This document shows positions 1-8,470 of a stretch of DNA of 27,978 nucleotides, piece after piece (within the stretch, counting starts at the first letter, position 1; every line of letters begins with the position of its first letter). The stretch is from an uncultured Pedobacter sp. (GTDB lineage: Bacteria; Bacteroidota; Bacteroidia; Sphingobacteriales; Sphingobacteriaceae): positions 1 to 27,978 of the forward strand of contig CAMLDJ010000045.1 in the NCBI GenBank assembly GCA_946478755.1, written 5' to 3'. The notes below the pieces were generated by a model that was given only the letters and a program-made list of their open reading frames with translations, did no database searches and was not told the origin of the DNA. Position numbers and translations under genes: made by a program.

Positions 1-19
1 GCTGAATTTACGATTAATG

Positions 20-55
20 GATAGCTACCTGATTTTTTAGGTAGCTATCTTTTTT
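20..55 (+). terminator. Rho-independent terminator
   Basis: A perfect 11-bp stem (GATAGCTACCT at 20-30 pairs with 39-49), an 8-nt loop and six T residues at 50-55 form a textbook intrinsic terminator for transcription from the left. It implies a plus-strand gene ending just before the window. The first 19 bases are too few to identify that gene. Confidence 0.85.
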
Positions 56-92
56 CACTAAAGTTAATAGTGCTAAATTTTTTCTCTCAAAC

Positions 93-437
93 TCATTTAA
101 TTGTTTCATGTTCAAAATCAATTTGAATTTTATGAGAAGGCAGACGTATGTAATCAAAAGAAACATGATAGATCATGATTTTCTCATGCGGATCAGGATA
201 GGGGACCTTCTTATAGATGAAAGTGGTAAAAAGGGAAGAGTCATCTCCATCGATAGGCATGATCGTAGAGGAGAAGTTCATTATTACTTTCGGCGAGACA
301 AAGGCGGTACCGTACTTTGTATTATATGATGGGCTTGTTTTATTAAACTTTCTAAAAGGTATTCCATTTTTAATAAGTACACCATCTAGAAACTGCAGTT
401 TGTCAGAAAATGTGGGCCAATAATTTGTCTGAGCCAC
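93..437 (-). CDS. hypothetical protein, 114 aa
   Basis: Open frame of 114 codons starting at a GTG, with no signal peptide, membrane segment or motif that I recognise. The composition is ordinary for a soluble protein, with many aromatic residues and alternating hydrophobic positions that suggest beta structure. A plus-strand frame at 108-329 (73 codons) overlaps it and also looks fairly protein-like, so the coding strand is uncertain; I prefer the minus frame because it is longer and open throughout. There is no convincing ribosome-binding site, which is normal for Bacteroidota. Its product and function are unknown. Confidence 0.4.
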   Translation of the reverse strand: MAQTNYWPTFSDKLQFLDGVLIKNGIPFRKFNKTSPSYNTKYGTAFVSPKVIMNFSSTIMPIDGDDSSLFTTFIYKKVPYPDPHEKIMIYHVSFDYIRLPSHKIQIDFEHETIK

Positions 438-599
438 CCCGCCAGCTTACATGCACAGTAGACTGTTCAAAAATAAGTTATCGCTATATTGATCCCCATT
501 TGGTTATGGCCTAATGGCCAACATAGATACCTACCCATCTTCCAGCTAATTTTTCCTCTTATAAGGAGGTTGTCGTCCAGTTTGCCCGTTGCTAAAAAA

Positions 600-3143
600 T
601 CAATCAATATTTGCATTCCTCAGGCGCAGGGAATTGAGGATAACGGAAACGGAACTTAAACTCATGGCGAGGGCTGCGATCATTGGCGAGAGCAGTATCC
701 CAAAAAAAGGATAGAGCAGGCCGGCAGCAACCGGGATGCCCACAATATTGTATCCAAGCGCAAAAAAGAGATTGCCTTTGATGTTTGCCATTACTTTGTG
801 GCTTAATAGCCTTACTTTCGCGATTCCATTTAAATCTCCTTTCACAAGGGTGATCCCGGCGCTTTGTATGGCCACATCCGTTCCTGTTCCCATAGCTATG
901 CCGATATCAGCCTGGGAAAGTGCGGGGGCGTCGTTAATGCCATCTCCCGCCATTGCCACCTTCTTGCCTTCAGCCTGGAGGCTTTTTATTTCCTTTAATT
1001 TATCTTCAGGAAGCATCTGGGCTTTATAGCCGTCTAATTTCAGCGTTTCGCTAACTGCTTTAGCTGTATCGTCATTATCGCCGGTAAACATCATGACCTT
1101 TATGCCCTCACCCTGGAGTTTTTGAATTGCTGATGCACTCGAAGGCTTAATCTTATCAGAAATCACAACATATCCGACAGCTTTTTCTCCTACAGACAGA
1201 TAAGACACCGTCTTGCCCTCTTTTTGAGCGGCCTTAACCTGTTCTTTTAATTCAGGGTCCATTATCGCTTTAACCTGCTCCATTAATTTCTGGTTGCCCA
1301 AAGCCAGTGTTTCCGATCCCAAATTGCCTGTTACGCCCATTCCTGTAACTGCCTGGAAGTTTGTTAGGGACTTGACCTCTATCTTGTTTTCTTCGCCATA
1401 GCGTAAAGTTGCCTGTGCCAGTGGATGCTCACTGCTGCTATTCAAAGCCACAATTTTTTCAAGAATATCATTTTGGGTAAAGCTTGAATTTACGCTAACC
1501 ACTTTTTCAACCGAAGGTTTACCTTCGGTTGCCGTTCCGGTCTTGTCAATGATAACTACATCAATAGCATTCATTTTCTCGAGCGATTCCGCATTCTTTA
1601 TCAGGATACCCGAATGTGCACCCTTGCCAACGCCCACCATTACAGACATCGGAGTCGCAAGCCCCAGGGCGCAGGGACATGCAATAATCAATACCGCTAT
1701 CGCATTTACAAAGGCATAAACATAAGCCGGATCGGGACCATATAATGCCCATAATAAAAATGTTATAATGGATATGAGCACCACAACCGGCACGAAATAC
1801 CCGGAAATCTTATCGGCCATCTTTTGGATGGGTGCTTTGGAGCGGCTGGCGGAATTTACCATTTCGATGATCTGGGATAAGAGAGTCTCCGAGCCTACCT
1901 TTTCAGCTACCATTACAAAAGTCTTATTTCCGTTAATTGTTCCCGAAGTTACCTTCTCACCTGTTTTTTTCTCCACAGGAACCGGTTCTCCTGAAATCAT
2001 CGATTCATCAATTACCGCTTCTCCGGTCTCAATGCTGCCGTCTACCGGAATGCTTTCTCCGGGCTTTACCCTCAGCAGATCTCCTTTCTGGATGTCTTCA
2101 ATGGGTACCGACACTTCCTTATCCCCAACCACTTTTGTAGCGGTGTTTGGAGCCAGTTTCAATAGTTCCTTAATGGCACTATTGGTTTTTCCATGCGCCC
2201 TGGCCTCTAAAAGCTGGCCGAGCAGTACCAATGTTAGGATAACCGTTGCCGCTTCAAAATAAACAAAGACCGTTCCGTGGTGCGTTTTAAACTGGGCAGG
2301 AAAAATATCGGGGAAAATCAGTGCGACCAGACTGAAAAGCCAGGCTACTCCCGCACCTATGCCTATAAGGGTAAACATATTCAGTTTCCAGGTTATCACC
2401 GATATCCAGGCGCGCTGAAAGAACATCCAGGTAGCATAGAAAACCACAGGAATGGATAGCCCAAATTGAACCCAGTTCCAGTATTTAAGTTCTAGCAAAT
2501 CAAACAGCGGGTTATTGGGAATCATTTCCGTCATTGCGATGACAAAAATGGGTATAGTGAATGCTGCTGCAATCTTAAACTTTTTTAGAAGGGTGAAATA
2601 AGTTTTATCTTCTTCTTCCACACTCGCCCCTGTAGCAACCAGATCCATCCCGCAGATCGGGCATGCTCCTGGCTTATCCCTGATAATTTCGGGGTGCATC
2701 GGACAGGTAAATTGTGACGACCGGATCTTTACAGGCTGTTTCACCAGGGCCATCCCGCATACAGGGCAATGCCCCGCTCTTGGATAAGTCTTTTCGCCCT
2801 CGCAATGCATCGGACAATAGAATACTTCTCCACCTTTGTTTATATCGTTTTTTTTAGCCGGGGAATTATGTTTGTACTCTGATTCATGATGAACACTATT
2901 TATTTGCCCGGGTGTTTTTGAACCCCCTTTTTCATGAGATCCCATCTCAATACCGTAATCTCCCGCCGTAGACAGTGCCTTTTGCAATTTCTCAGTTTGG
3001 ATATGTTTTTCCATGGCTATGATGGCTTCAGCCGGCTCCAGAGATACCTTTGCAGAAACGCCATCAATCGAGTTAAGTGCATTTTCAACTTTTGCCCTGC
3101 AGCCCTGACAGCTCATTCCGGTTATTTTATAGCGATGTTCCAT
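600..3143 (-). CDS. copA: Copper-translocating P1B-type ATPase (CopA-like)
   Basis: An 847-aa inner-membrane pump that exports Cu(+) at the cost of ATP. An HMA domain with GMSCQGC lies at residues 9-15. Two short heavy-metal-binding modules follow, with CPMH and CPVCGM (110-131) and CPMHPE and CPICGM (147-166). The P-type ATPase core then has the phosphatase loop SGEP (384-387), the membrane CPC (489-491), the phosphorylated Asp in DKTGT (533-537), SEHPLA (571-576), TGDN (687-690) and GDGINDAP (733-740). YN (798-799) and MSLSS (827-831) in the last membrane segments are the known signature of Cu(+) rather than Zn or Cd pumps. The gene stands alone: no metal regulator or chaperone is adjacent. 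The ATG start places the HMA domain at the extreme N terminus, as is usual. Confidence 0.95.
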   Translation of the reverse strand: MEHRYKITGMSCQGCRAKVENALNSIDGVSAKVSLEPAEAIIAMEKHIQTEKLQKALSTAGDYGIEMGSHEKGGSKTPGQINSVHHESEYKHNSPAKKNDINKGGEVFYCPMHCEGEKTYPRAGHCPVCGMALVKQPVKIRSSQFTCPMHPEIIRDKPGACPICGMDLVATGASVEEEDKTYFTLLKKFKIAAAFTIPIFVIAMTEMIPNNPLFDLLELKYWNWVQFGLSIPVVFYATWMFFQRAWISVITWKLNMFTLIGIGAGVAWLFSLVALIFPDIFPAQFKTHHGTVFVYFEAATVILTLVLLGQLLEARAHGKTNSAIKELLKLAPNTATKVVGDKEVSVPIEDIQKGDLLRVKPGESIPVDGSIETGEAVIDESMISGEPVPVEKKTGEKVTSGTINGNKTFVMVAEKVGSETLLSQIIEMVNSASRSKAPIQKMADKISGYFVPVVVLISIITFLLWALYGPDPAYVYAFVNAIAVLIIACPCALGLATPMSVMVGVGKGAHSGILIKNAESLEKMNAIDVVIIDKTGTATEGKPSVEKVVSVNSSFTQNDILEKIVALNSSSEHPLAQATLRYGEENKIEVKSLTNFQAVTGMGVTGNLGSETLALGNQKLMEQVKAIMDPELKEQVKAAQKEGKTVSYLSVGEKAVGYVVISDKIKPSSASAIQKLQGEGIKVMMFTGDNDDTAKAVSETLKLDGYKAQMLPEDKLKEIKSLQAEGKKVAMAGDGINDAPALSQADIGIAMGTGTDVAIQSAGITLVKGDLNGIAKVRLLSHKVMANIKGNLFFALGYNIVGIPVAAGLLYPFFGILLSPMIAALAMSLSSVSVILNSLRLRNANID

Positions 3144-3704
3144 GTTTTTAATTTTTTAGGATTTAATTTAATGCCGGAGGATAGCACATACTATTTATTT
3201 TACTGAAGTCACAAGGCCTTCCCCGGCCGGGTGCTAAGCTCTGCAAGTCGGACTATTACGTTGTAGGCCGTACCAGAACAATTTCAATTAGCCAGGGCTC
3301 GCATTTAAGCACTTGCTGATAATCTTTTATCAAACAAATCTATCTAAAGACCTGCTATTAAGCTTATACAATTTTCCTTATGTTTTATATAATTATAAAT
3401 AGCTTCTTATAGATAGATCAAGCCGTGAAAACTGATATGAGATTTGTTTCTAAACCATTTTCCTGTTTGTTGCAGATCAATATAGGCATTAATCCCTAAG
3501 CGGAGTTATCGTTTCCGCTTTTTCGGCTCTGTAGCAGTATTCAGCGAAAACTTCGGATCGTTAACGATCCGCGCCAGATAGTGGGGTTGCTGATATAAAG
3601 GAAATTGATTTTGGGTTCAACTCTGAAATGAGGTTTTTAGCTGATTTGGCAAAAAGTAACCGATCGCGACTGTAATTTATGACTGGTGGATGTAACCCTC
3701 AAGA
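3144..3704. other. 561-bp intergenic region upstream of copA
   Basis: I see no gene here. It must hold the minus-strand copA promoter, but I could not place a convincing -33/-7 pair. It contains a GC-rich patch with the 10-bp palindrome CCCGGCCGGG at 3222-3231, a weak plus-strand hairpin with a short T run at 3498-3523 (7-bp stem, 9-nt loop), and a perfect 18-bp palindrome at 3554-3571. Every frame I read through is broken by stops. Confidence 0.6.
3554..3571. repeat. Perfect 18-bp palindrome
   Basis: CGGATCGTT is followed directly by its reverse complement AACGATCCG with no spacer. It is GC-richer than its surroundings and about 130 bp before the next plus-strand ORF. It could be a dimeric regulator site or a remnant of a mobile-element end. 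The sequence alone does not decide this. Confidence 0.5.
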
Positions 3705-4007
3705 ATGGGTAAGGAAAAGGCTGATCTCGTCTGGGAGCGCCTGCAAAAATTCAATTTATGGAAACTTGTTGATGACAGCAGTTTTGGAGTTGGTTGTAAT
3801 GGAAAAACCACTGCTGATGCATTGGAAGGCCGACCAGATATTATTCACCTCATTACTAAGAATAATATCAAAACCTTAGTTTATCAGTACCCGAATGTAT
3901 ATGAGAAGCGATGCCCTGGCTGCAATGAGAACAGGCAAAAAATTATTTCTCTTAATAATCTATTCAATCTGGAATTTGAAAAATTTATAGATGATGATGG
4001 AAGGTAG
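3705..4007 (+). CDS. hypothetical protein, 100 aa
   Basis: Frame of 100 codons with an ATG start and a credible soluble-protein composition: a charged N-terminal segment, a central FGVGCNGKT stretch, and CPGC at about residues 70-73. I do not recognise the family. The FGVGCNGKT stretch is only superficially like a P-loop and does not fit GxxxxGK[ST]. A stop lies in frame four codons before the ATG (3693-3695), so the gene cannot extend 5'. No ribosome-binding site is visible. The flanking DNA is decayed or non-coding, so this may be an orphan cargo gene or a remnant. Confidence 0.45.
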   Translation: MGKEKADLVWERLQKFNLWKLVDDSSFGVGCNGKTTADALEGRPDIIHLITKNNIKTLVYQYPNVYEKRCPGCNENRQKIISLNNLFNLEFEKFIDDDGR

Positions 4008-4285
4008 CGGCTACTAAATTTTTTTATCATGAAATAAAAGACGGAAATCCAATTGATTATTAGGTATTCAAGATTGATGCCTATCGTTGTAGGACCGATA
4101 CCGATTTTCAATTTGTTTTAGCCTCGCTGCGCTCGGTCTAGATGGCTGTCGAAAATCAGGTGGATGATTAGGTCTGATATTCTGTTGGCTCTGACGCTGG
4201 ACCGTTAATCATTGTTAAAATGAGTTTCGTTAACCCATGCTTTAATCAGATTCATTCAAGCGTATTAATTCTTGAGCTGGTTATA

Positions 4286-5338
4286 CTATTTAACCTCATT
4301 AAGGTTTCGAACAATTACTCCGGGCATCTTTTCGAAAATGTCCTGCATATATTTGCGGTGGTTTGCTCCGGCAATTACAACAACTCTTTTAACCCCTTTC
4401 TTTTTTGAACGGTTCAGTACATTGTTGCACATACCCTCATTTCTCATCAGCCACCAATGTATCTTCGAAAGCATTTCTTCTTTAGGAAAGTTCTTCATAT
4501 CATACAGCTCCGGCAGATAGAAATCTCCGGATGCAGAAATTGCAGATGCTTCAGCTGTGTTCAGCCATTCGGTTACCTGGGTAGAAGACTTCTCAATTTT
4601 ATCATATTGCTCAAAACCTGTATTTATTTTAGCGAGTTTTTCTTTCAGCTCTCGCTGAAAGGCGGCGGAAGTATCCTTTCTGAATATATTGAATTTTTCA
4701 TCGCTCGCAGACCAGGATGCATTCCAGTTCAGATCATAGTCCTGGCAATCCATGGGCAGTAATTCCATGATGCCGATTTTTCGCATCATCGGGAATGCGA
4801 TCAATGCATATTCGGAGGTTTTCAATCTTCTCATGCTTCGCCCCGTAGTATCCAATTCCGGACTCAGCAATTGATTGACATAAGCCAGCAGTTTATTGTC
4901 CGGAGCTTGTTTAAGCCGGTCGAAAACCTGCCAATATTGATAATGACCATTGGAAACATCCTGGTTAAGGTAGTAAGCATGGGCCAGGTCTGTTTTTAAC
5001 TTATAGTTTTCAGGGTCTTGCAGGCAGCGTTTTTTTAAACTGTCAATTTTTTTAGGTAACTGATCTGTTGCAATATCTCTGTTTTTTCTAAGTGTCTGTA
5101 ATCTTTTCAGGTTGTCTTTCTTACACCAATAGTCCATAATATTCTGTTCATCTTCCTTACTCAGAAATTCCCCGAAAAATGCTGTGGGTTTAAATTGTTC
5201 AATTTTGCGATAAATGTCTGAAAAATCCTGCTTTTGGTAATTGCTGTAGTTATGAGAAGCACCGATTAAAAGTATTTCCAGTTCTTGAGCAGATGCCTTA
5301 AAAGAAACGATAATAAGTAAGATAAAAATGAATTTCAT
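4286..5338 (-). CDS. Secreted DUF5694/TraB-like protein
   Basis: A 350-aa protein with a signal peptide (hydrophobic residues 3-12, cleavage after SAQ at about 16-18), so it acts in the periplasm or outside. After the signal come LLIGASHNYSNY and FGEFL, and near the C terminus VVVIAGANHRKYM. A short strand ending in a conserved His near the N terminus, a Glu shortly after, and a C-terminal GxxH strand fit DUF5694 and the related TraB/ChaN-like fold. The middle is helical and charged. No activity is firmly established for the family, so catalysis is not claimed. The gene stands alone; the broken peptidase gene behind it is on the same strand but separated by 136 bp. Confidence 0.6.
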   Translation of the reverse strand: MKFIFILLIIVSFKASAQELEILLIGASHNYSNYQKQDFSDIYRKIEQFKPTAFFGEFLSKEDEQNIMDYWCKKDNLKRLQTLRKNRDIATDQLPKKIDSLKKRCLQDPENYKLKTDLAHAYYLNQDVSNGHYQYWQVFDRLKQAPDNKLLAYVNQLLSPELDTTGRSMRRLKTSEYALIAFPMMRKIGIMELLPMDCQDYDLNWNASWSASDEKFNIFRKDTSAAFQRELKEKLAKINTGFEQYDKIEKSSTQVTEWLNTAEASAISASGDFYLPELYDMKNFPKEEMLSKIHWWLMRNEGMCNNVLNRSKKKGVKRVVVIAGANHRKYMQDIFEKMPGVIVRNLNEVK

Positions 5339-5474
5339 AGTTATGGTTTCATGGTATGCTTAAAATTAATATATTTTAGCATTGATTTCCAATTGGAAAA
5401 ATAATATTATGGCTAAGGGCTAAATGGGGACTGTTTGTAGTTGCTTTTTTCGGAATAGGGATTAACGCTTACTT

Positions 5475-6537
5475 TCATCTATTACTTTGGAGAAAATCAA
5501 TTGCAGTCTTAATTACAAAATCTTGACCCATTTCAACATCCTTACTTGTGTTTATTGCAACAACATCAACAGGAACACCGACAGATTCATAGCAGATTTT
5601 ATCTCTGGATAAATATTTTTCATTTGATAAGGAATATTCCCATCCATTAGGAAGTTTTTCTCCCATCATGCTTGAAAACATACCTCCGGTATTTTCGCCT
5701 AAAATTGTTACATTCTTAAGCCCTTTCAAGCCCATCGCAAAATGGTCTGCGGCAGATATACTGGCGCCGCTGGTTAGTAAAACGACCTTTGTTTTTACAT
5801 TATTTTTATTTGGGATGTAAAAGTATTCTTGCAAAGGAGTAAAATCATTTGCTCCCTGTCCGATTTTCTTTTGTCCATATGAAGCGACTAATTTCTCTGA
5901 TATAAGCCTGCTAATTAATGCATTAACAAACTCAGGCGAACCACCCCCCATTGATACGGATATCTATAATAATTGCTTTTCTATCATTTAACCCAGCAAT
6001 CATATCATCCAATTGTGCTTGAAATTCCTTTAAAGGCAAACCCCCAAAGCCGTTCAATTGCAAATAGCAATAATTATCATTGTATGAATAACCGCCAATT
6101 TGAAATTGCTTGCTATTGAACTTCTTGAAGTTCGTAAAGCCCAGCTGATTCAATGTTTTGACGGTTACCTCTCTTAAAGCATTTATAGATGGTTTATCGG
6201 GAAATTTAGAGTATTTAGCACTTGCTGGCAAATCGCCAGTTCGTGAAATCGATATGTGACCGTCTCTCAAAGGTGTAACCATCTTTGTTAAGATATCGAA
6301 TAAATCATTATCGGTAGTGTTAGAATTTACTTTCTGTCTAAATTCTTTGTATTGATCAGTCCAGTTTACTTTTCTTGTTTCAAAGTGAGCATAATTATTA
6401 TTGAAGGTATTCCAAAAATCTTCAAAGTTCTGTTCTGGTTTACTTAACTTTTTGGTTTGCGTAAAACATTTATGTCCTGTCGTTAAAACAATAACGAAGC
6501 AGAGGAATACTTTTAAATATTTCATTGTTAAGTTCAT
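5475..6537 (-). pseudogene. S41 family peptidase, frameshifted
   Basis: Two overlapping frames make one protein of about 350 aa. The first, 6537 down to 5932, encodes a signal peptide (cleaved near CFTQ), an N-terminal helical domain and the strand IIIDIRINGG. The second, 5951 down to 5475, continues with GGGSPEF and carries the S41 core LLTSGASISAADHF, where the catalytic serine is expected, then ILGENTGG. The break lies at a run of six G on the coding strand (5944-5949 as C). Five G would read N-G-G-G-S-P-E without interruption. It is therefore a one-base insertion: a real lesion, a phase-variable tract or a base-call error. No other lesion is seen, which argues that it is recent or artefactual. 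Confidence 0.8.
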
Positions 6538-6676
6538 AAAGCAATATTAATTCTTTACAAAGTAAAAAAGATTTGGCAATGCTAGCGCAAACAATATTAA
6601 TTTTCAGTGGCAACTAAACCAGCAATGTTGAATGTCATTTTTAAGGGTTGAGATACTGCGACCCCTATTAGACATT

Positions 6677-6705
6677 AGCAGCTTATTGTCCAGAGCTTGT
6701 TTAAG
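6677..6705 (-). repeat. Fragment matching the DUF5694 gene
   Basis: This segment matches 4887-4915, inside the DUF5694-like gene, at 27 of 29 bases and in the same orientation. It would encode LKQALDNKLL where the intact gene has LKQAPDNKLL. I found no extension of the match on either side. It may be all that remains of a second copy. Confidence 0.45.
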
Positions 6706-6729
6706 AACTTCGATAGCGTACTTGTGTGA

Positions 6730-6984
6730 AGTAAACTTAATTACGTAGCCATACTTCTAATTGCAGATGATGATTTAGTGGAATTTTCTAATTGGCATCA
6801 ATGGGAACAGTTGAAGTTAATTAAAATCCCTTCAACCAAAAAAAGCCCATCTTTCGATGAGCTTTGATCAGTAGAGTCAATCCGCGGAAGTTCGAACTTT
6901 TATGAGCACTGTGAAGCGGTAGTTAATTTTGAAAAAATGTTGAATAATAAAGTTGAAGGACAGTATCGAAGAAAGAAGATTTAG
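6730..6984 (+). pseudogene. Possible gene remnant
   Basis: Reading from 6730 gives about 84 codons with protein-like composition (for example LVEFSNWHQWEQLKLIKIP), one in-frame TGA at 6865-6867, then continuation through ESIRGSSNFYEHCEAVV to a TAG at 6982. There is no start codon before the readable part. I do not recognise the family. The persistence of a sensible frame past a single stop suggests a degraded gene rather than noise, but the evidence is modest. Confidence 0.3.
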
Positions 6985-7382
6985 TGGTTATTCATTTTCT
7001 GGGACGGATTATCCGAAATCATGATATCAATTGCAACTTTATGGGAAGCTAAGCTTTAAAGCAATTAAATTTTTCATGATTTGCGTTTTAGGTATTCAAG
7101 ATTTTGCAATTTTCCTGCGCATAATTATATTGTTGACTATTGAGTTTTTAATATAGAATGTTGACCTTAAATCTTGGGAACTAACTTTTGTATTGAAAAT
7201 TTGAAGAAGTTTGCTAACTGAAAATTGCTGAAAATGATTCGAGCGAATAATCTAAATTTCGAAAATCTAAAAGGATGAGAAGTGATTTCTGAGAAGGGTT
7301 TGATACCTTAACCACGGAACGTGCCAATAATAGGTTGTCAATATAAGCGGGAAATAAATAAGTATGCGGAAGTATTTTTTTA

Positions 7383-7410
7383 ATAAAAAAGGACCGGCGA
7401 TTGCCGGTCC
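7383..7410 (-). terminator. Rho-independent terminator of the toxin-antitoxin operon
   Basis: On the minus strand GGACCGGC and GCCGGTCC form a perfect 8-bp stem with a 4-nt loop (7391-7410), followed by a T run (7385-7390 as A). It sits 28 bp after the antitoxin stop codon and closes the operon. Confidence 0.85.
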
Positions 7411-7438
7411 TGGAATATGTATTAATGGCTAAGAGCGA

Positions 7439-7825
7439 TCAAGCCAGTTCAAATTCATTGTGATCCATTTCTATGGATATTTTAACGCGCGCATTTAATG
7501 CCTTAAAGACTTTTGAGATCAGAGAAATACTCGCATTGTCATAGCTTTTTTCCAGTTTGGAAATCTGCGATTTGTTCACCCCGATAATGTCTCCAAGTTC
7601 CTGCTGCGATAGGTTTCGCTTTTTTCTGGCTTCCTTAATAAACTCCTGGATCAGCTCCATTCTGAGTTCCAGCTCAAAAAGATCCCTTGATGGAGTACCT
7701 TCCTTGCCCAGTTGTTCATCTTTGTATTGATCTAATGATTTTCCCCTTTTTCGATTGTTGGGAAGGTTAACAATCGTACCGTCTGATAAATCTATCATTG
7801 GACCGGTCGATTTCTGTTTTTTCAT
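7439..7825 (-). CDS. HigA-like XRE-family antitoxin
   Basis: About 128 aa from the ATG at 7825; a TTG three codons upstream (7834) is possible but less likely. The C-terminal half is a helix-turn-helix of the Cro/C1 (XRE) type: FIKEARKKRNLSQQELGDI then VNKSQISKLEKS, about residues 62-112. The first 55 residues are basic and polar and probably form the toxin-binding, flexible part. The protein is expected to bind and neutralise the upstream toxin and to repress the operon. It lies downstream of the toxin gene, the reverse of most type II modules and typical of higBA. The spacing of 95 bp is long for partners and contains a hairpin. Confidence 0.85.
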   Translation of the reverse strand: MKKQKSTGPMIDLSDGTIVNLPNNRKRGKSLDQYKDEQLGKEGTPSRDLFELELRMELIQEFIKEARKKRNLSQQELGDIIGVNKSQISKLEKSYDNASISLISKVFKALNARVKISIEMDHNEFELA

Positions 7826-7869
7826 TTTCTGCAATTTATATATATATCTATATCTGTGTGCGATTACAG

Positions 7870-7893
7870 GTTACCCGCCCATGGGCAGGTAAC
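7870..7893 (-). promoter_or_regulatory. Near-perfect inverted repeat between toxin and antitoxin
   Basis: Two 11-nt arms around a 2-nt centre: GTTACCCGCCC and GGGCAGGTAAC on the plus strand. The single mismatch becomes a G-U wobble in the minus-strand transcript. No T run follows, so it is not an ordinary terminator. It may be a second operator, an internal-promoter control site or an mRNA hairpin adjusting toxin against antitoxin dosage. Confidence 0.5.
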
Positions 7894-7920
7894 TATTGTA
7901 ATGCATCGTTGTTTACGATT

Positions 7921-8262
7921 TTATGTTTGACTATATTCTTTTTTTAGTCTTTCTGCCCTCTTGATTTCTCCAGGTGGGGCTTTATCACCTTTCTTATTAT
8001 AACCGTTTATCGCCAATATTGTTGCGATTTCCTTGCCGCCTTCTTTCAGAAAGAAAGCAAACAGCCTATACCAGCTGTTGTTGTCCTGAACCCTGAATTC
8101 CCAGAGGCCATCAGTACCACTCAGTTTCTTAAAGTCATTTTTGGATATGATACCCAGCTCGACTTTTGAGAAGACCTTAATGAATTTTTTTCTGGTTGAC
8201 TCCTGGAGCTCGCCAAGAAAGGCCTCAGCCTCATTTGTAATTTCTACTTCATACTGTTTCAT
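7921..8262 (-). CDS. HigB/RelE-superfamily toxin
   Basis: A 113-aa protein of the phage Gp49-like/HigB family, whose known members are ribosome-dependent mRNA endonucleases. Visible features are an N-terminal strand and helix (EVEITNEAEAFLGEL), the central LWEFRVQDNNSWYRLFAFF that matches the family's core strands (E-F/L-R with R-x-F/L), an ILAINGYNKKG segment and a lysine-rich C-terminal helix, KRAERLKKEY. The length fits the family. It is first in the operon, from an ATG, behind a promoter with an inverted repeat. The substrate was not tested, so ribosome dependence is family knowledge only. Confidence 0.85.
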   Translation of the reverse strand: MKQYEVEITNEAEAFLGELQESTRKKFIKVFSKVELGIISKNDFKKLSGTDGLWEFRVQDNNSWYRLFAFFLKEGGKEIATILAINGYNKKGDKAPPGEIKRAERLKKEYSQT

Positions 8263-8309
8263 TGTGTTTAAAGTTTAACTGTTATTTTAAAGAACGATCC
8301 TTAACAACA

Positions 8310-8345
8310 CAAATATAGCAAAAAGTTTCTATATACGGAAACTTT
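8310..8345 (-). promoter_or_regulatory. Promoter -7 box and operator-like inverted repeat of the toxin-antitoxin operon
   Basis: On the minus strand TATATTTG (8317-8310) matches the Bacteroidota -7 consensus TAnnTTTG. Immediately upstream, AAAGTTTC and GAAACTTT (8322-8329 and 8338-8345) form a perfect 8-bp inverted repeat around TATATACG, covering the region where the -33 box would be. The layout fits autorepression by the XRE antitoxin. The toxin ATG is about 48 bp further on. Confidence 0.6.
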
Positions 8346-8470
8346 ATTGTGTTTTTTTTATATTATTTCATCGCTGGGTGGATCGCTGGATTGGCCCTTA
8401 GTTTCATCATTGTGGTTCATCGTCACATTTGGTAAAACGATTGGTTTAGCAAAATGGAAGTACATAAATC

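Larger units (their letters stand above)
6538..7382. other. Decayed intergenic region, 845 bp
   Basis: No intact gene. The AT-rich stretch holds two traces of former genes: a 29-nt match to the DUF5694 gene at 6677-6705, and a readable plus-strand frame at 6730-6984 interrupted by one stop. From about 6990 to 7380 I see only stop-rich AT-rich sequence. Confidence 0.5.

Noticed and set aside
108..329. Plus-strand frame of 73 codons over the 114-aa hypothetical gene
   Set aside because: Shorter than and fully overlapped by the minus-strand frame. Both cannot easily be real, and the longer one was kept, with low confidence.
1768..2262. Long plus-strand frame inside copA
   Set aside because: Antisense shadow of a gene with intact, strongly conserved motifs.
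3222..3231. GC-rich palindrome CCCGGCCGGG as a copper-regulator site
   Set aside because: It does not resemble a known CueR or CsoR operator, and no adjacent regulator gene supports the idea.
4060..7103. Exact 16-base match TTAGGTATTCAAGATT at 4060-4075 and 7088-7103
   Set aside because: Flanks do not match, and in AT-rich spacers of this length a 16-base coincidence is not very unlikely; it is too weak to call a repeat family.
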